Below, piece by piece: positions 46,441-58,837 of a DNA stretch of 64,000 bases. Positions within the stretch are counted from its first letter, which is position 1, and each line of letters begins with the position of its first letter. The notes under the pieces are model-generated. The model was not told the DNA's origin, searched no databases, and saw only the letters and a list, made by a program, of their open reading frames with translations. Made by a program: the position numbers and the translations under genes. Source of the stretch: Zingiber officinale (Eukaryota; Streptophyta; Magnoliopsida; Zingiberales; Zingiberaceae); assembly GCF_018446385.1 (NCBI RefSeq), contig NW_024589871.1, positions 310,001-374,000 of the forward strand, given 5' to 3'.

Positions 46441-48846
46441 TTGCTTAAATTTTATGACAATCGTGTTGAAGGAGAAGATGATGTTTTATTATTTTGCAAA
46501 TTCTATATTTTGTATATATTTGTTTGTATCTTATTTTCTTCTAATGCATATAAGGTCCCTTTATGTCTTATAGATATAATAGATGATTTTGAGAATCTTG
46601 CTAGATTCAACTGGAATGAAACCATCCATGAATTTATAGCTCCACAATTACCTAAGATTGGAGACATATTTTTATCAACCGGGACAAAACAATCTAACAC
46701 CAACCTCCCTTACCTAAAGGGATTTGCTGATATTTTGGCAGTAAGTTTATAATTTATGTGAAATTTATTAATATTTTACGGACATTTATGAATAGTTAAC
46801 CCTTGTGATGGTGAATCAGGCATGGTTTTTGGAGCATGTTCCAATCCAAAAACTATATAAAATAAAAGGAGCAAGAATAAATAAATGGAGGAATATTCTT
46901 TCACATATTAGTAAGGCGAGGGAATTATTTGATCAAATCTCTTCTGAAGAGGTAAATTTTGAATACTGTGACTATATTTTGATTAAAAATTCTTGTTTTA
47001 ACATGTGTTTTAATATTGTTACAGGTTTTGATTGACCTAATCCCTACTCAATATGAGAATTCATTGGTTGAGAACCTTGTTGGCTTTGATGGCAGTCCAC
47101 ATGCAATGGAGACATCACAAATTGAAGTCACTGAAGGAGGAAGCCAAATTAATGAGTGTTGTAATTGCATTATTCAAGCAATCAGAATTAAAGAGCTAAC
47201 AATGAAGAACATGCAATTGAATGAGATGGTGAAAGAATTACTTAAAATAGTTGAAAATAAAGACATGGAATCTCATTATAACGAGCCTGTAGACGATCCT
47301 CAATTTGAACCTGTAGGTGTTACAACAAAAAGTAGGAGAGGACGTGACAGAAGTCACTATGATTACAGGGATACTCCAATTGATAGTTTATTGTGACTCA
47401 AAACTTTACCTAAGAGGCAGCGTAGAAATATACATGTAAGTGAGCCTGCGGAGAAAGTTTCAAGTCCAGGAGATGGGAAAAAAAGTTGTAAAAGAATTTG
47501 ATGTTGTGGGGAAGGGGAAAAGAAAAATTGATGTGGATGAAATGAAAGAAGAAAGAGATATTGTACAATTGATGGAAGACAAATCTGATGAAGAGGCAGA
47601 GAAGGATGCAGATATGTTTGGCAAATATGGAAAAATGAGGAAACAAGCCATTGTTGTAAGACGATATCTGCAAATTTCATTGTAATTTGTTAGATGTAAT
47701 AGATTATCTAAATGCCTTTTATGTTTATGCGCATAGTATGTGAAGAAGCAATTTAAGACTTCCAAGAAAAAAAACAAGACGAAGAGGTGGCGTACTTGTT
47801 AAAAGCGATGGAGAAACTAAAGTATGTGAAATACATAGTTGATCAGTCAAGACAATTATATGCTTCTCTAATTATATAGTTGATCTATGGTTCTCAAAAT
47901 TAAATTTGTAAATATAATCATTGATATGTTTACTTTGTATGTTTACAAATGATTTAGTTTGGGAGGAACCACCCTTTTGTTTAGATATGTATTCTCTATT
48001 ATCTGGTGTGAATGGAGAGATGTTGACAAGAGGGGACGTAATCGACACGTATTGTAAAATTCTATTTAAGGGGCATTCTCGTCTGGACGACATACGACAA
48101 GTCTATATATTGTTCAACATTCTTCACAGTAAGGAATTTATTTGAGAATAGTAAAAATTAGAATTCAATTTATTATTTGGTTATGTATGTATGACTTTGC
48201 ATGTTTGTAGTCATTAATGAAATCATCAAGTAAGTTTGACTTCCAACACTTGATAAAGACTGATAGAGGAGATGAAGAGGTTAGGTATATTTTTATACCT
48301 TTGTGCAGTGATAATGCACACTTCCACTTGCTGATGGTGGACACCAAATCAATGACGTTCAATCAGTACAATTCTCTAGCAAGTGAAGTAAATACAAATA
48401 TGAATTTAAAGCAGCGGTGAGCATCCAATATTCATGTGTATGTTTGTATTCTAATATAAATGCTAGTTGATGGAAAATGTAAATTTCCTCTTCAATCTTA
48501 CAGGTATCAGATTTTAAACTTTATAGTCGTGAGCGCATTGCTGCTATTGATCCAAAATTTGAAAGGCATTATTCGTTCGATAAATGGGTGTCTCGCACAA
48601 TAGAATGTCCACAACAACAAGCCAGGTAAGTCGAGCACAGAGTGTGAATAGAACATATTGATAAAAAATATTGACCATTAAAATGATGTTATTTACAGCA
48701 TTGACTGTAGCTTCTTTGTGATGCAATACATTCGATGTCTCCTATATGATATGAAGATGGACTTCAAACAAGAAGACATGAAAAAGATTAGAATTGATGT
48801 AATGGTATCAATTTTGAGGGATAAGTTTTTTAAAACATTGGATTAA
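46441..48846 (+). pseudogene. Transposon-carried Ulp1-like (C48) cysteine protease gene
   Basis: Exon-like blocks run 46441-46740, 46820-46951, 47025-47396 and further pieces to 48846. The N-terminal part (DDFENLARFNWNETIHEFI, PYLKGFADILA, AWFLEHVPIQKLYKIKG) resembles the DUF1985-type region found with plant transposon Ulp1 proteins. A lysine/glutamate-rich middle follows. The C-terminal domain has VRYIFIPLCSDNAHFHLLMV (catalytic His and Asp region) and later ECPQQQASIDCSFFVMQYIR, with the Gln and the DCSFF nucleophile Cys expected in C48 proteases. Such proteins are predicted to cut SUMO or similar modifiers. At least one in-frame stop (47394-47396) and unclear joins in the middle suggest a decayed copy, though the catalytic residues remain. 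Confidence 0.65.
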
Positions 48847-49109
48847 ATATCTATAGTCTTGTAAGACAAAAACTTGTAGAGAATGTAAATGAACTTACGT
48901 AGTGTAGGTAGTTTTATATCTTTGTATGTAGTCTTTGTTGTTTAATACAGTGGTATGTATTATATGAGAAGAGTATAAACTGTTAATGGAATATTAATAA
49001 TATTGCATAGCGATTAGTCACAATATCCAAATTGCGATACTGGTGCTTATCAATGAAAAGAGAGATAATGTATATAAGTTATACTGCACACCATTTCTAT
49101 TTTCTCAAA

Positions 49110-50400
49110 ACTAAAAACATGGTAACGGTTGGGATTGTTTAGAAAATCAAATAGGCTCGGACCAACACTCGATTTCAAGAGCATAAGGTAGACTTTGAAA
49201 TTTGAATTAGGCATGTAATTATGGAACACCAAAGTAACTAAGTTACGAGAAAAAAAATTGGTTCTTATTCCTAAAATTGCAAGAAACACATGTTGTGTTC
49301 GAAATGGCATGGACAAAGAACTTCTTACCTAGGGTTTATAACTATGTTTTGAGACCATATATACCTTTCCCCCTCTCAAACCTTCATATGGAGGGTGAGA
49401 TCAAGTAAATCAAAGTAGGGCAGGCCTATCAGTGGGTTTTGGTCAAAACCCAGTGATGGACCTAGACACCTCTGATTCGACCCATTTCAAGTCTCGTGTG
49501 ATTAGGGTATTGCAAGGATTTCAACGGTGCTATCCAATACAAGTTCAAAGCTCTCTATGGGTGATAACACGTGGAGAAAAAATTCAGCCTGCCTTTGGGC
49601 CTGATATGGTATCATATCAGGCTCAACGTGTGTAACTTTGCATTTCAATTGAACATCTCTCTTTTATCGTGGATTTCAAAGTCTGTTATTTTTTTCAAAT
49701 TATAAATAACCTAAAACAAAATTAAAAGGATTGTTTGTTGTAATGCTTGTCAAAAAAAAAACTAATGTTGTTTATTGAATATAAAAAAATAAGCACCTGA
49801 TATTGTGTGTCAAATGACACAGACCAAGAACTTCTAACCTAGGGTTTATAATTAAGTTTTGAAACCATATATATCTTCCCCCCTCTCAAACCTTCATAGG
49901 GAGCGTGAGATCAAGTAAATCCAAATAGGGTAGGGTCATCAGTGAGTTTTGGCCAAAATTCACTGATGGACCTAGATATCTCTGATTCGACCCATTTCAA
50001 ATATCGTGTGATTAGTGTATTGCAAGGACTCCAACGGTGCTATCCAATATAAGTTCAAAGCTCTCTATGGGGGATAACACGTGGAGAAAAAATCCAACCT
50101 CCCTTTGGGCTTGATATGGTACGTTGGGCCTGCTATGGTACAATATCAGGTCCAACGTGGGTAACTTTGCATTTCAATTGAACATCTATCTTTTGTCTTG
50201 GATTACAAAGTCTGTTAATTTTTTTAAAACTATAAATAACTTAAAACATAGTCAAAAGGATTATTGTAACGGTTATGATTTTTCAAAAATCTCAGTAGGA
50301 TAGGTACAACACTAGGTTTCAAGTGTACAATGGTTGCATCGAACTTTACATTAGGCATGGAAATCTGAAACTTCAAAGTAAATATGGGTTGTGTAAAAAA
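49110..50400. repeat. Long tandem repeats 3' of the Ulp1-like gene
   Basis: Two copies of a block of several hundred base pairs start at about 49310 and 49825, both with TAACCTAGGGTTTATAA, TCTCAAACCTTCATA, GATGGACCTAGA and GGATAACACGTGGAGAAAAA. Both end in GGGCCTGATATGG-type words and CAACGTG. A third partial unit begins near 50260 and matches 49120 onward (TAACGGTT...AACACT...TTTCAAG). Likely subterminal repeats of the Ulp1-carrying transposon. Confidence 0.7.
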
Positions 50401-50412
50401 AATTATTTTTTA

Positions 50413-51691
50413 TGTCACGCCCCAGAGGAGTCCCTGTCCGAGAAAATTTCGGCAACATCTCCCCTGTACGGTGGACAATCTGAAACTTTTCTACATCTCA
50501 CAAATACCTCAGCCACAGGTGGCTGGAATAATAACAACAAAATAAAACATCACCACGCAGTTATATATAATCTATTCAGCCTCTGGCTGTCACAACCACG
50601 CAGTTAAGATAATTAAACAGTAAAATAATACTCTGACTCGAAATCCACCCTACTCCACTACACTCGTAAAGCTCAAATCCGACGAACTCACCTCTTCTGC
50701 CGTCCAGGCAGGCATGTAGTAGAGTAAATCCAAATCATACCAAAAGTCCATCCAACGGAAAGATTCCATACAATATCCATATGTAAAGTCCAAAACAAAC
50801 TAAAACAAAGTCTGATAGCGAAAAGCTAAAATAAAACAACAACTCAAAAACCAGCAGAGGAGTAGCACTACGTGCTGTGGGGACCAGCGACTGGAACTCC
50901 CTCCTGACAGCATCAACCTGAAAATAACAACAATGGAGGCGGGGTGAGTCCAACACTCAGCAGGTACAATTGATATGCAAAGTAAAGAAACAACACCTAG
51001 CACTAATCATGCGTACAGTCTCCTGATAAGAAAGATAAAAATGCATCTGAAGTAAACAGGAGAATGATGTACTAACCAGGTCCTGAGTATAAGGTCAAAC
51101 AGTCTGAGTGGTATAGGAATCTTGTATGCATGTCAAACATAGGTATCCAAACAATATGCAGCATATAAATGCAGCAAGCACAAACACAAGCAATAAATGC
51201 ATCATGCATATGATGCCAATGATGCGTCCTGGTCACCCCTGACGCCAGTCGATCATCTCACACACAATAGTGAGGCCGAGTGGGTAGGGCTGTGACAACC
51301 GTGCACTCTGTCGTCACTACTCCTGATGAGTGACCGAGTGGACGGGATGCTGTCGGAGTACACCTATCCTCCTACCCCAAATCATAAATGGGGGAGCGCA
51401 ATGCTCTCATCTCCAGGTACACGATGACGGGGAGGAATCCCTGCCGGATAACACGTTGTGTCCCACTACCCATGAGCGGACCAACGGTGCCTAACAGAGT
51501 CCCTGCTGCAACACACTCAGCCTGAATCGACCACTAACCCATGAGTGGTGGTGTGTGCAGATCCATGTAACTGGCGATGTGCTCAACAATAATGGAGCGG
51601 ACTATCGCACAACATGCAATCATGCAAATGATGCATGACAATAACCATATAAACATCCTGACCTAATCCATATATATAGAAAAGTGCACCC
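50413..51691 (-). repeat. Partial Gypsy (Tekay/Del-like) LTR
   Basis: On the minus strand the segment ends CTCTGGGGCGTGACA. Just before are ACAGGGGAGATGTTGCCGAA and CAGCCACCTGTGGCTGAGG, which parallel GTACAGGGGAGACTCTGCCG and CCGCCTGTGGCTGAG in the Gypsy LTR at 61490-61560. The other end is lost where the Copia element at 51692 begins. It is an old, diverged relative of the Gypsy element at the window end. Confidence 0.65.
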
Positions 51692-54274
51692 TGTTGGTTG
51701 CTACTCGGAAAACCTAGAGGTTCCACTGTACAAAAATTTTGTACAAAGGTCTGAACCTTTTCCTAGCTACCATGTGTTCTTTTAAATTAAATTTTGGATC
51801 GCCTGCGGAACTTAACACGTTTGATCCAAAACTTAATCTATTCGTTCTTTTAGGTTTTGACTTGGGTCTCCTGCGGAACTTAACACGTTCGACCCAAATC
51901 ACCTTAAGTTATTAATTCCATTAAATATTAATTTCCATAATTGGTTCCCAGTACTGACGTGGCGAGGCACATGGCCTTCTTGGATATGAGAGCAACCACC
52001 ACCGACTAGACAAAACCTTTTATAGAAAGGTAATATTTAATTTCCTAAAATAACTTTAGGTTAACCGAAAAGAACAATCAAATCACAAGGAAAAAAAAAA
52101 CAAAAGAACACAACATCGAAAAACATATTCGAAATTCTAGAATCGTAAGCCTCTTGTATTTGGTATTATTTCCATAAATAACTAGCATGATGCGGAAAGG
52201 AAAAATTACTAGTTATACCTTCTAAAAGACCTCTTGATCTTCTACCGTATTCCTCTTCTAACCTCGGACGTTGTGTGGGCAACGATCTTCCGAGATGAGA
52301 ACCACCAAGCACCTTCTTCTTCCTTACAAGTTTCGGCCACCACAATTCTCCAAGAGAAGTAGAGGTCCGGCCACCACCACCAAGCTCCAAGGGATGCAAG
52401 AAACAAAACCACCTTTCTCTCCTTCTTCTCCTAGCTAGAATCGGCCACCATCAAGAGCTCCAAGAGAGGTTGCCGCCGGCCATAAGAAGAAGAGAAGAGG
52501 AAGAAGCTAGGGCCGGCCACCAAGGAGGAAAAGAGAGGAGAAGAATAATAGAGTTGATCACCCATGAAGGCACCTCTACCCCCTCTTTTATAATCCTTGG
52601 TCTTGGCAAATAAGGAAATTTAATTAAAAACTTCCTTAATTCTTTTGCCATGAAAAAGAAAAATTTATTTAATTAAAAACAAATTTTCTATTCTCAATTT
52701 ACATGGCCGGCCACCATTAAGCTATAAATAAGGAGAGTTTTAATTAATTAAAACTTCCTAATTTGTCTCCAGAAATTTATAAAAAATTTCTCCAATAATT
52801 TTCCCTTCATGGTGGTTAATAAAAAGGAAATTTTATAAATTAAAATTCTTCTTTTAAACATGTGGATAATTTCCAAAAGGAAAGTTATCTCTAAAAATTA
52901 AAATCTCTTTTCAATCTACAAATAAGGAAAGATATCAAATTTTTTCTTAATCTTTTGTATAAACTAATAAAAGAGAATATTTAATTTTTAAACTTCTCTT
53001 TTAAATTATTATCATGGTTAAAAAGGAAAGTTTTTCTTAAAAATAAAATCTCCTTTCAATCTACAAATAAGGAAATATTTCAAATCTTTTCTTAATCTTT
53101 TGTAGAAAGCTTTAAAAGGAAAGATTTAATTTTTAAACTCTCTTTTAAAACTATGATATCCACATAAGAAATAATTTTAATAAAAAATCCTTTTTAATAT
53201 GATGTGGCCGGCCACCTAAGCTTGGGCTCCAAGCTATTGGCCGGCCACCTTAAGCCCAAGCTTTAGGCTTGGCCGGCCCTAAGCTTGAGCTTCAAGCTTA
53301 GCTTGGCCGGCCCCTATTGGTTGGGTAAGAAGGTGGGTATGTGGTGGGTATAAATCTCTATATACAAGAGGCTACGATAGGGACCGAGAGGAGGAATTGG
53401 TTTTGGTCTCCCGATAAAATTAAGCATCCCGTGCTCGCCCCGAACACACAACTTAATTTTATTAATAATAATTCATTCCATTAGAGAACTATTATTGTAC
53501 TACCGCACCAATCCCAAATTACATTTTGGGCTCCTTCTTATCATGAGTGTGTTAGTCTCCCTGTGTTTAAGATATCGAATGTCCACTAATTAAGTGAGTT
53601 ACTGACAACTCATTTAATTAATATCTTAGTCCAAGAGTAGTACCACTCAATCTTATCATCATGTCGGATTAGGTCCACCTGCAGGGTTTAACATGACAAT
53701 CCTTATGAGCTCCTCTTGAGGACATTATCAACCTAGTATCTCTAGGACACAGTTTCCTTATATAATCAACAACACACACTATAAGTGATACCATTTCTCA
53801 ACTTATCGGGCTTATTGATTCATCAAACTAAATCTCACCCATTGATAAATTAAAGAAATAAATATCAAATATATGTGCTTGTTATTATATTAGGATTAAG
53901 AGCACACACTTCCATAATAACCGAGGTCTTTGTTTCTTTATAAAATCAGTATAAAAGAAACGACCTCAAATGGTCCTACTCATTACACTCTAAGTGTACT
54001 AGTGTAATTATACAGTCAAGATAAACTGATACCTAATTACACTACGACCTTCTAATGGTTTGTTCCTTTCCATTTTGGTCGTGAGCTACTGTTTATAATT
54101 TATAAGCTACTGATAACATGATCTTTTGTGTGTGACACCATACATCATGTTATCTACAATATAAATTAATTGAACAACTATATTTATCATAAATGTAGTC
54201 ATTTGACCAATGTGATTCTTATTTCTAGATAAATGTTTATACCAAAAGCTAGGCTTTTAGTATACACTCTAACA
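51692..54274 (-). repeat. 3' LTR of the reverse Copia fossil
   Basis: Plus-strand ends are TGTTGGTTGCTACTCGG and TATACACTCTAACA, next to a polypurine tract (AGTATAAGTGGGAGATTG on the minus strand). The middle holds repeated TCAATCTACAAATAAGGAAA words (52910-53110) and four or so GGCCGGCCACC palindromes (53210-53320). Short open frames in 52160-52650 are leader sequence. Confidence 0.8.
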
Positions 54275-57200
54275 ATCTCCCACTTATACTAAAAGACTAA
54301 GCTGCCATATCTGCTGCCATACATCTGATTCCCATCCCTTCAACATGCCCATCAAAAGCTCTTGCCTTAAGGACCTTAGTGAAAGGATCTATAGGTCATC
54401 ACCTGATGCAATCTAGGCGGCAACAACTTCTCCTCGTTTATACGATTTCTCGTATTGGGTGGTACTTGCGCTCTATTGTGTTTACTTGCCTTATAGACTC
54501 ATGGTTTCTTCGAATTTGTTACTGCACCATTATTATTACAATAAATTGTAATAATCTTTAGACAAACTAGAAATCATATCTAAGTCTATCTTGAGATTAT
54601 TGAGTCATTTAGCTTTTATAGCTACCTCAGAGGCTTGCCATATACTAAGCTTCTATGGTGGAGTCCAGAAAAACACCTATGTTTATCACTCTTCCATAGT
54701 TATGACTTTACCTCCTAAAGTAAACACAAAACCCCGAGGTTGACTTATTATTGTCCCTATCCGATTGGAAGTCAAAATCCATGCAACCCAAAAGGACCAA
54801 ATTAACTGTCTTCTAAGCTAGCATATAATCTCTAGTGCCTCTAAGGTACTACAATATATGCTTTACTGCAGTCCACTGTCCTTGTCCAGGGTTACTTTGA
54901 TATCTGCTAACTATGCCTTTGGCAAAACAGATTTCTGATCTCGTACATAGCATACATTAGGCTTCCAACAACCGTAGCATAAAGAACTGCCTTTATTTCC
55001 TTTATCTCCTTTGATGTCTACAGAGACATATCTTTAGATAAAGTTACTCCATCCTTAAAAAGTAAGAAACCTTTCGAGGAGTTTTGCATGCTTAAAACGA
55101 ACAAGGATTTTCCGATGTATCAAGCTTGGGATAAGTAAAATATATTTTTCTTTCGATCCCTTATTATTTTGATCTCAAAAATATATACATTCTCCCAAGT
55201 CCTTTATATCGAATTATTTGGACAACCATACCCTTACTTCTGACAACATTTTGATATTGTTTCCAACTACCAAAAATGTTATCTACGTATAGTACAAGAA
55301 ATACCACCACACTTCCATCACACCTTTTGTATACACAAGACTTATCCAGTTACTAAATAAATCCATAGATCTGGATTACTTTGATAAACCGGATGTTCCA
55401 AGACCTTGAAGCTTTGCCTCAGTCCATAGACTGATTGAGCTTACACAAGATGCTCTTAGCCCTTTGCAATGAACCCTTCTGGTTGCTTTATATGGATGCT
55501 TTCTTCAAAACTTCCATTAAGGAATGCTATCTTGACATCCTCTTGCCAAATAGATAAAAGAATCCGGATAGACTTAAGCATGACTACCAGTGAAAAAGTT
55601 TCTTTTTTCATCAAGCCTTGCTTTGAAAGTTACTACCTTCCTGTCTATCCCTCTTTTCCTATTATAGACCTTTTTATACCCAACGGCTTTTACACCATTT
55701 GGTGATTCTACAAGCTTCCAGATTTTATTAGAATATATATATTCTAATTCTTTTATTCATTACTCTTTGCCAAGATGCTGCATCTTTATCTTGGAGTGCT
55801 TCATCATATGACCGGAGATCAGGTTCATGCCCTCCAGGGATCGAGTCCAAAAACTCTCCCAAAACATGAACCTATTTAGGTTGCATAACAACCCTCCCAC
55901 TACAATAAGACACTTTCTGTAATTGTGTATCAATTTGTGATACGTGTTGCAGTTTTCTTGTGGTATCTCATCTTGTACAGTTGGTACTAGGTTAGACATG
56001 TCCTTTATTATTTCCTTAAGAACAAATTTACTTATGAGCACGTGGTTCATTACATAGTCCTTTTCTAAAAATCGGTCATTGATGCTAACAATGACCTTCT
56101 GATTTTTAAGACTATAAACCTACTTTCATTTCACTAGGATAACCCACAAACAAGTGAATTCCTGTCCAACTTATCATTGTCTCTCTTCTGCATATGTGCT
56201 GGACTACCCGAATCCGAATATGCTTTGAAATAGGCTTATGCCTATTCAGCAATTCTATATGAGTAGATAGTTCTGACTTTAGAAGGTACTATATTCACTC
56301 CTGTTTCCAGAGTATATCCTTAAAATGATAACTCATCAATCTACTTATTTCCATAAGAGTCTTATACCTTCCTTTTCCTACACCATTCTGTTGGGGTGTA
56401 CCAGGTGCAGTTAGTTGGGATTAAATCCCTACTTCTGATAAATGACTCCTAAATTCTCCCAAGAGGTACTTGCCACTACGATCTTACCGTAGTGTCTTGA
56501 TACTTTTACTTTGCCGTTTCTCCACATCAGCCTCGTATTCTTTGAACTAATCAAAGCACTTAGACTTGCGGCACATCAAGTAAATATATCCGTATCTCAA
56601 ATAGTTGTCTATAAAATAGATGAAATATTTGAAACAACCTCTTGCATGGATGCTCATAGGATCACACAAATCAGAATGAACCAATTCCAATATATCTTTG
56701 ATTCCTTACCCCTTAGACTTAAAAACTTCTTGGTTATTTTTCCTTCCAAGTAAGACTCGTAGGTTGGAAAAATTTCCACTACTAATGAACCCAAAAGTTC
56801 ATCAGCTACCAATGAATCCTACTTGAGTTAATATAACCTAGCCTTAGAAGCCAAAGATATAATTGGTTCATTTTCGAAGGTTACTTTCTCTTAAAGTTAG
56901 AAGATGTGTTACTAATTTCCATTTGTTGCATCATGGGAGTTATTGGATTATAAATTGTCAACCAACATACCAGAATAGATAACTTGCCTATTTTTCTTGA
57001 AAACAACTTTGTTATCAAAATAGACACAATATCTATTCTATAATAGTTTAGAAACTGAAATTAGGTTCTTTCTAAACTTAGTATGTAAAGACAATTCCTA
57101 ATAATCCAAATTTTATTCCTATTAGAGAATAAACCTCTCCCACTGCAACAGCTGCTACTTTTACAGTAGTGCCCATGTGGACGGTGTTTTTTATTTTCAT

Positions 57201-57489
57201 TTAGTTGTCGGGTTTCCTGGAACCCTGCAATGAATTGCAGACATGATCAGTGGCTCCCATATCTACACACCAGGTACCGGTAGATAACTCCACTAAACAT
57301 GTATCAACTAATGAATAAAATACACCTATATTGTTCTTAGTTCTAAGAGGACAGTCTACCTTAATGTCCAAATTCTATTTCCAATCAATTATAATTGGGA
57401 CCACTAAGTCTATCCTAAAGTATATCAGCTAGGGATTGACCATCTTCCTAAGAATCACAAAAATATTTGGTTAAGACCAACTCCTTAAA

Positions 57490-57960
57490 AATCCCCATGA
57501 ATTTTGTATGTCACGTTAGTGTGGACGTATACAAATTCAAAGAGGAAATTTTATCATTTAATTTTATTATCTCGTCAACCTTACTTTATGACGAATAAAA
57601 TTAATAGTTGGTCTATCTTTAATCAAATATTTGGTCAAGACTCAAAATTTAAAATAATATTGATTCCTCTAACAATACTATTTAAATTTACCAACACCTC
57701 AAAACACCGTGAATTTTGCATGCCACATTAGTGTGGACGTATATAAAATCAACATTTGTAAGAGGAGGATTTTACCCATTAACTATCTTGTCAACGTAAC
57801 TTTATGACAAATAAAATTATCTCAAACACCGTTAATTTTGTATGCCACGTTAGTGTGGACGTATACAAAATCAATCATTTGTAAGAGTGGTTTTAACCCT
57901 TTAATTTTATTATCTTGTCAACCTAGTTTTATGACAAATTAATAGTTGGTTTCATTTGGT
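57490..57960. repeat. Three tandem copies of a ~120-bp unit inside the Copia fossil
   Basis: Copies start near 57496, 57695 and 57823, each with TTTTGTATGCCACGTTAGTG or close variants, TGGACGTATACAAA, CATTTGTAAGAGG, and TATCTTGTCAACC with TTTATGACAAAT. They lie in the 5' part of the reverse-oriented interior, between gag-like and pol-like remains. Confidence 0.75.
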
Positions 57961-58837
57961 CACACAAATAATAGCAGTGACTCCGATGGGGAGGATACTA
58001 TTAGATGTGTCTAAGTGTATACCATTACTTGACACTAAGTCCATTAATAAGATTATGCCCCTTCCGTTGGGGAAGATCACACACTCTTAATTAACTTCCT
58101 ATAGTCATCCAAAAATGAAAGTCTGTTCTAGTGATCCGCAAACAAGCTCATTCGTTATGGAGGAAGGCACTCAGAGCCAACGCGCAAGCTTGTTTGCATC
58201 ACTTACAAACCAGTAATGGAGACCATGGGATTTACTTAAAAATCTCTCTCCCACTTAGTTATTTATTAATGAGGAATTTTAACTATGCTAGCCTACTAAA
58301 ACTTGTAAACTAACATGCACACACAGCACAATATAAAAGCAATAAATAGAAAATCTAATTTTCAACTATTATGGCTTTTATCTCTAGTTGTCCTCCGTGT
58401 GTTGTCATCCCAAGCTGCTGCCATATTTGGCCACCGCCACCGGGTCTAGCTGTCGCATCCATCTTGCTCTTTGTTCCGCTGCGCCTCTGGTCCTTAGAAG
58501 GTTCCACGCTTTGCAAGATTCGATCCGCGACATAAATAGAATTTTACAATTTTGATTCTATATTCCATAAAAGGAATGTACATGTATCTAGATCAAAAAT
58601 AAAATCCTAATAAAACTAAATACAGCTCCTGCTGTATTTTATAATACAATCATGCACACACATATAAATGCCCTTGACATGTCCAAGGGTCCAATCACAC
58701 ACATAAAACTATAAGCCATAATAGTTGGATCCTGCATCCACAAAGTTAGCACATCCTACTATTATCCTGCCTAAATTATGTATGACATGTGCATAATTAA
58801 ACTAATACCAAATACACAGAGGCAAAACCCTAGCTCT

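Larger units (their letters stand above)
32570..50340 (+). mobile_element. Ulp1-carrying Mutator-like DNA transposon, split by a Copia nest
   Basis: Repeats based on GGGCCTGATACGAT and AGGCCCAACGTGGG occur at 32570-32629, 46143-46245, 49590-49635 and 50105-50165. Joining 32629 to 46148 would restore a continuous repeat. Between them a Ulp1-type protease gene (46441-48846) is present. Ulp1 C48 protease genes are carried by several plant transposon groups, notably Mutator-like elements. The terminal inverted repeats are not delimited here, so the outer borders are approximate and the superfamily is an inference from the cargo gene. Confidence 0.5.
51692..58837 (-). mobile_element. Copia LTR retrotransposon fossil (Tork/Angela-like), reverse orientation
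   Basis: A 2583-bp LTR (51692-54274) is followed by a polypurine tract and a minus-strand pol. The RNase H end (GHVEGMGIRCMAADM, near 54310-54370), reverse transcriptase (FLVLYVDNI, near 55280-55320) and integrase-like parts (near 56380-56520) come in the Copia order. Gag-like remains reach about 58500. The interior is broken many times. The 5' LTR is not in the window: the interior is cut at 58837 by the Gypsy element. Tork/Angela is a guess from the general LTR and pol type. Confidence 0.75.

Noticed and set aside
52160-52650. Open frames within the reverse Copia LTR
   Set aside because: Leader sequence of the LTR rich in GAAGA/CCACC words; no domain.
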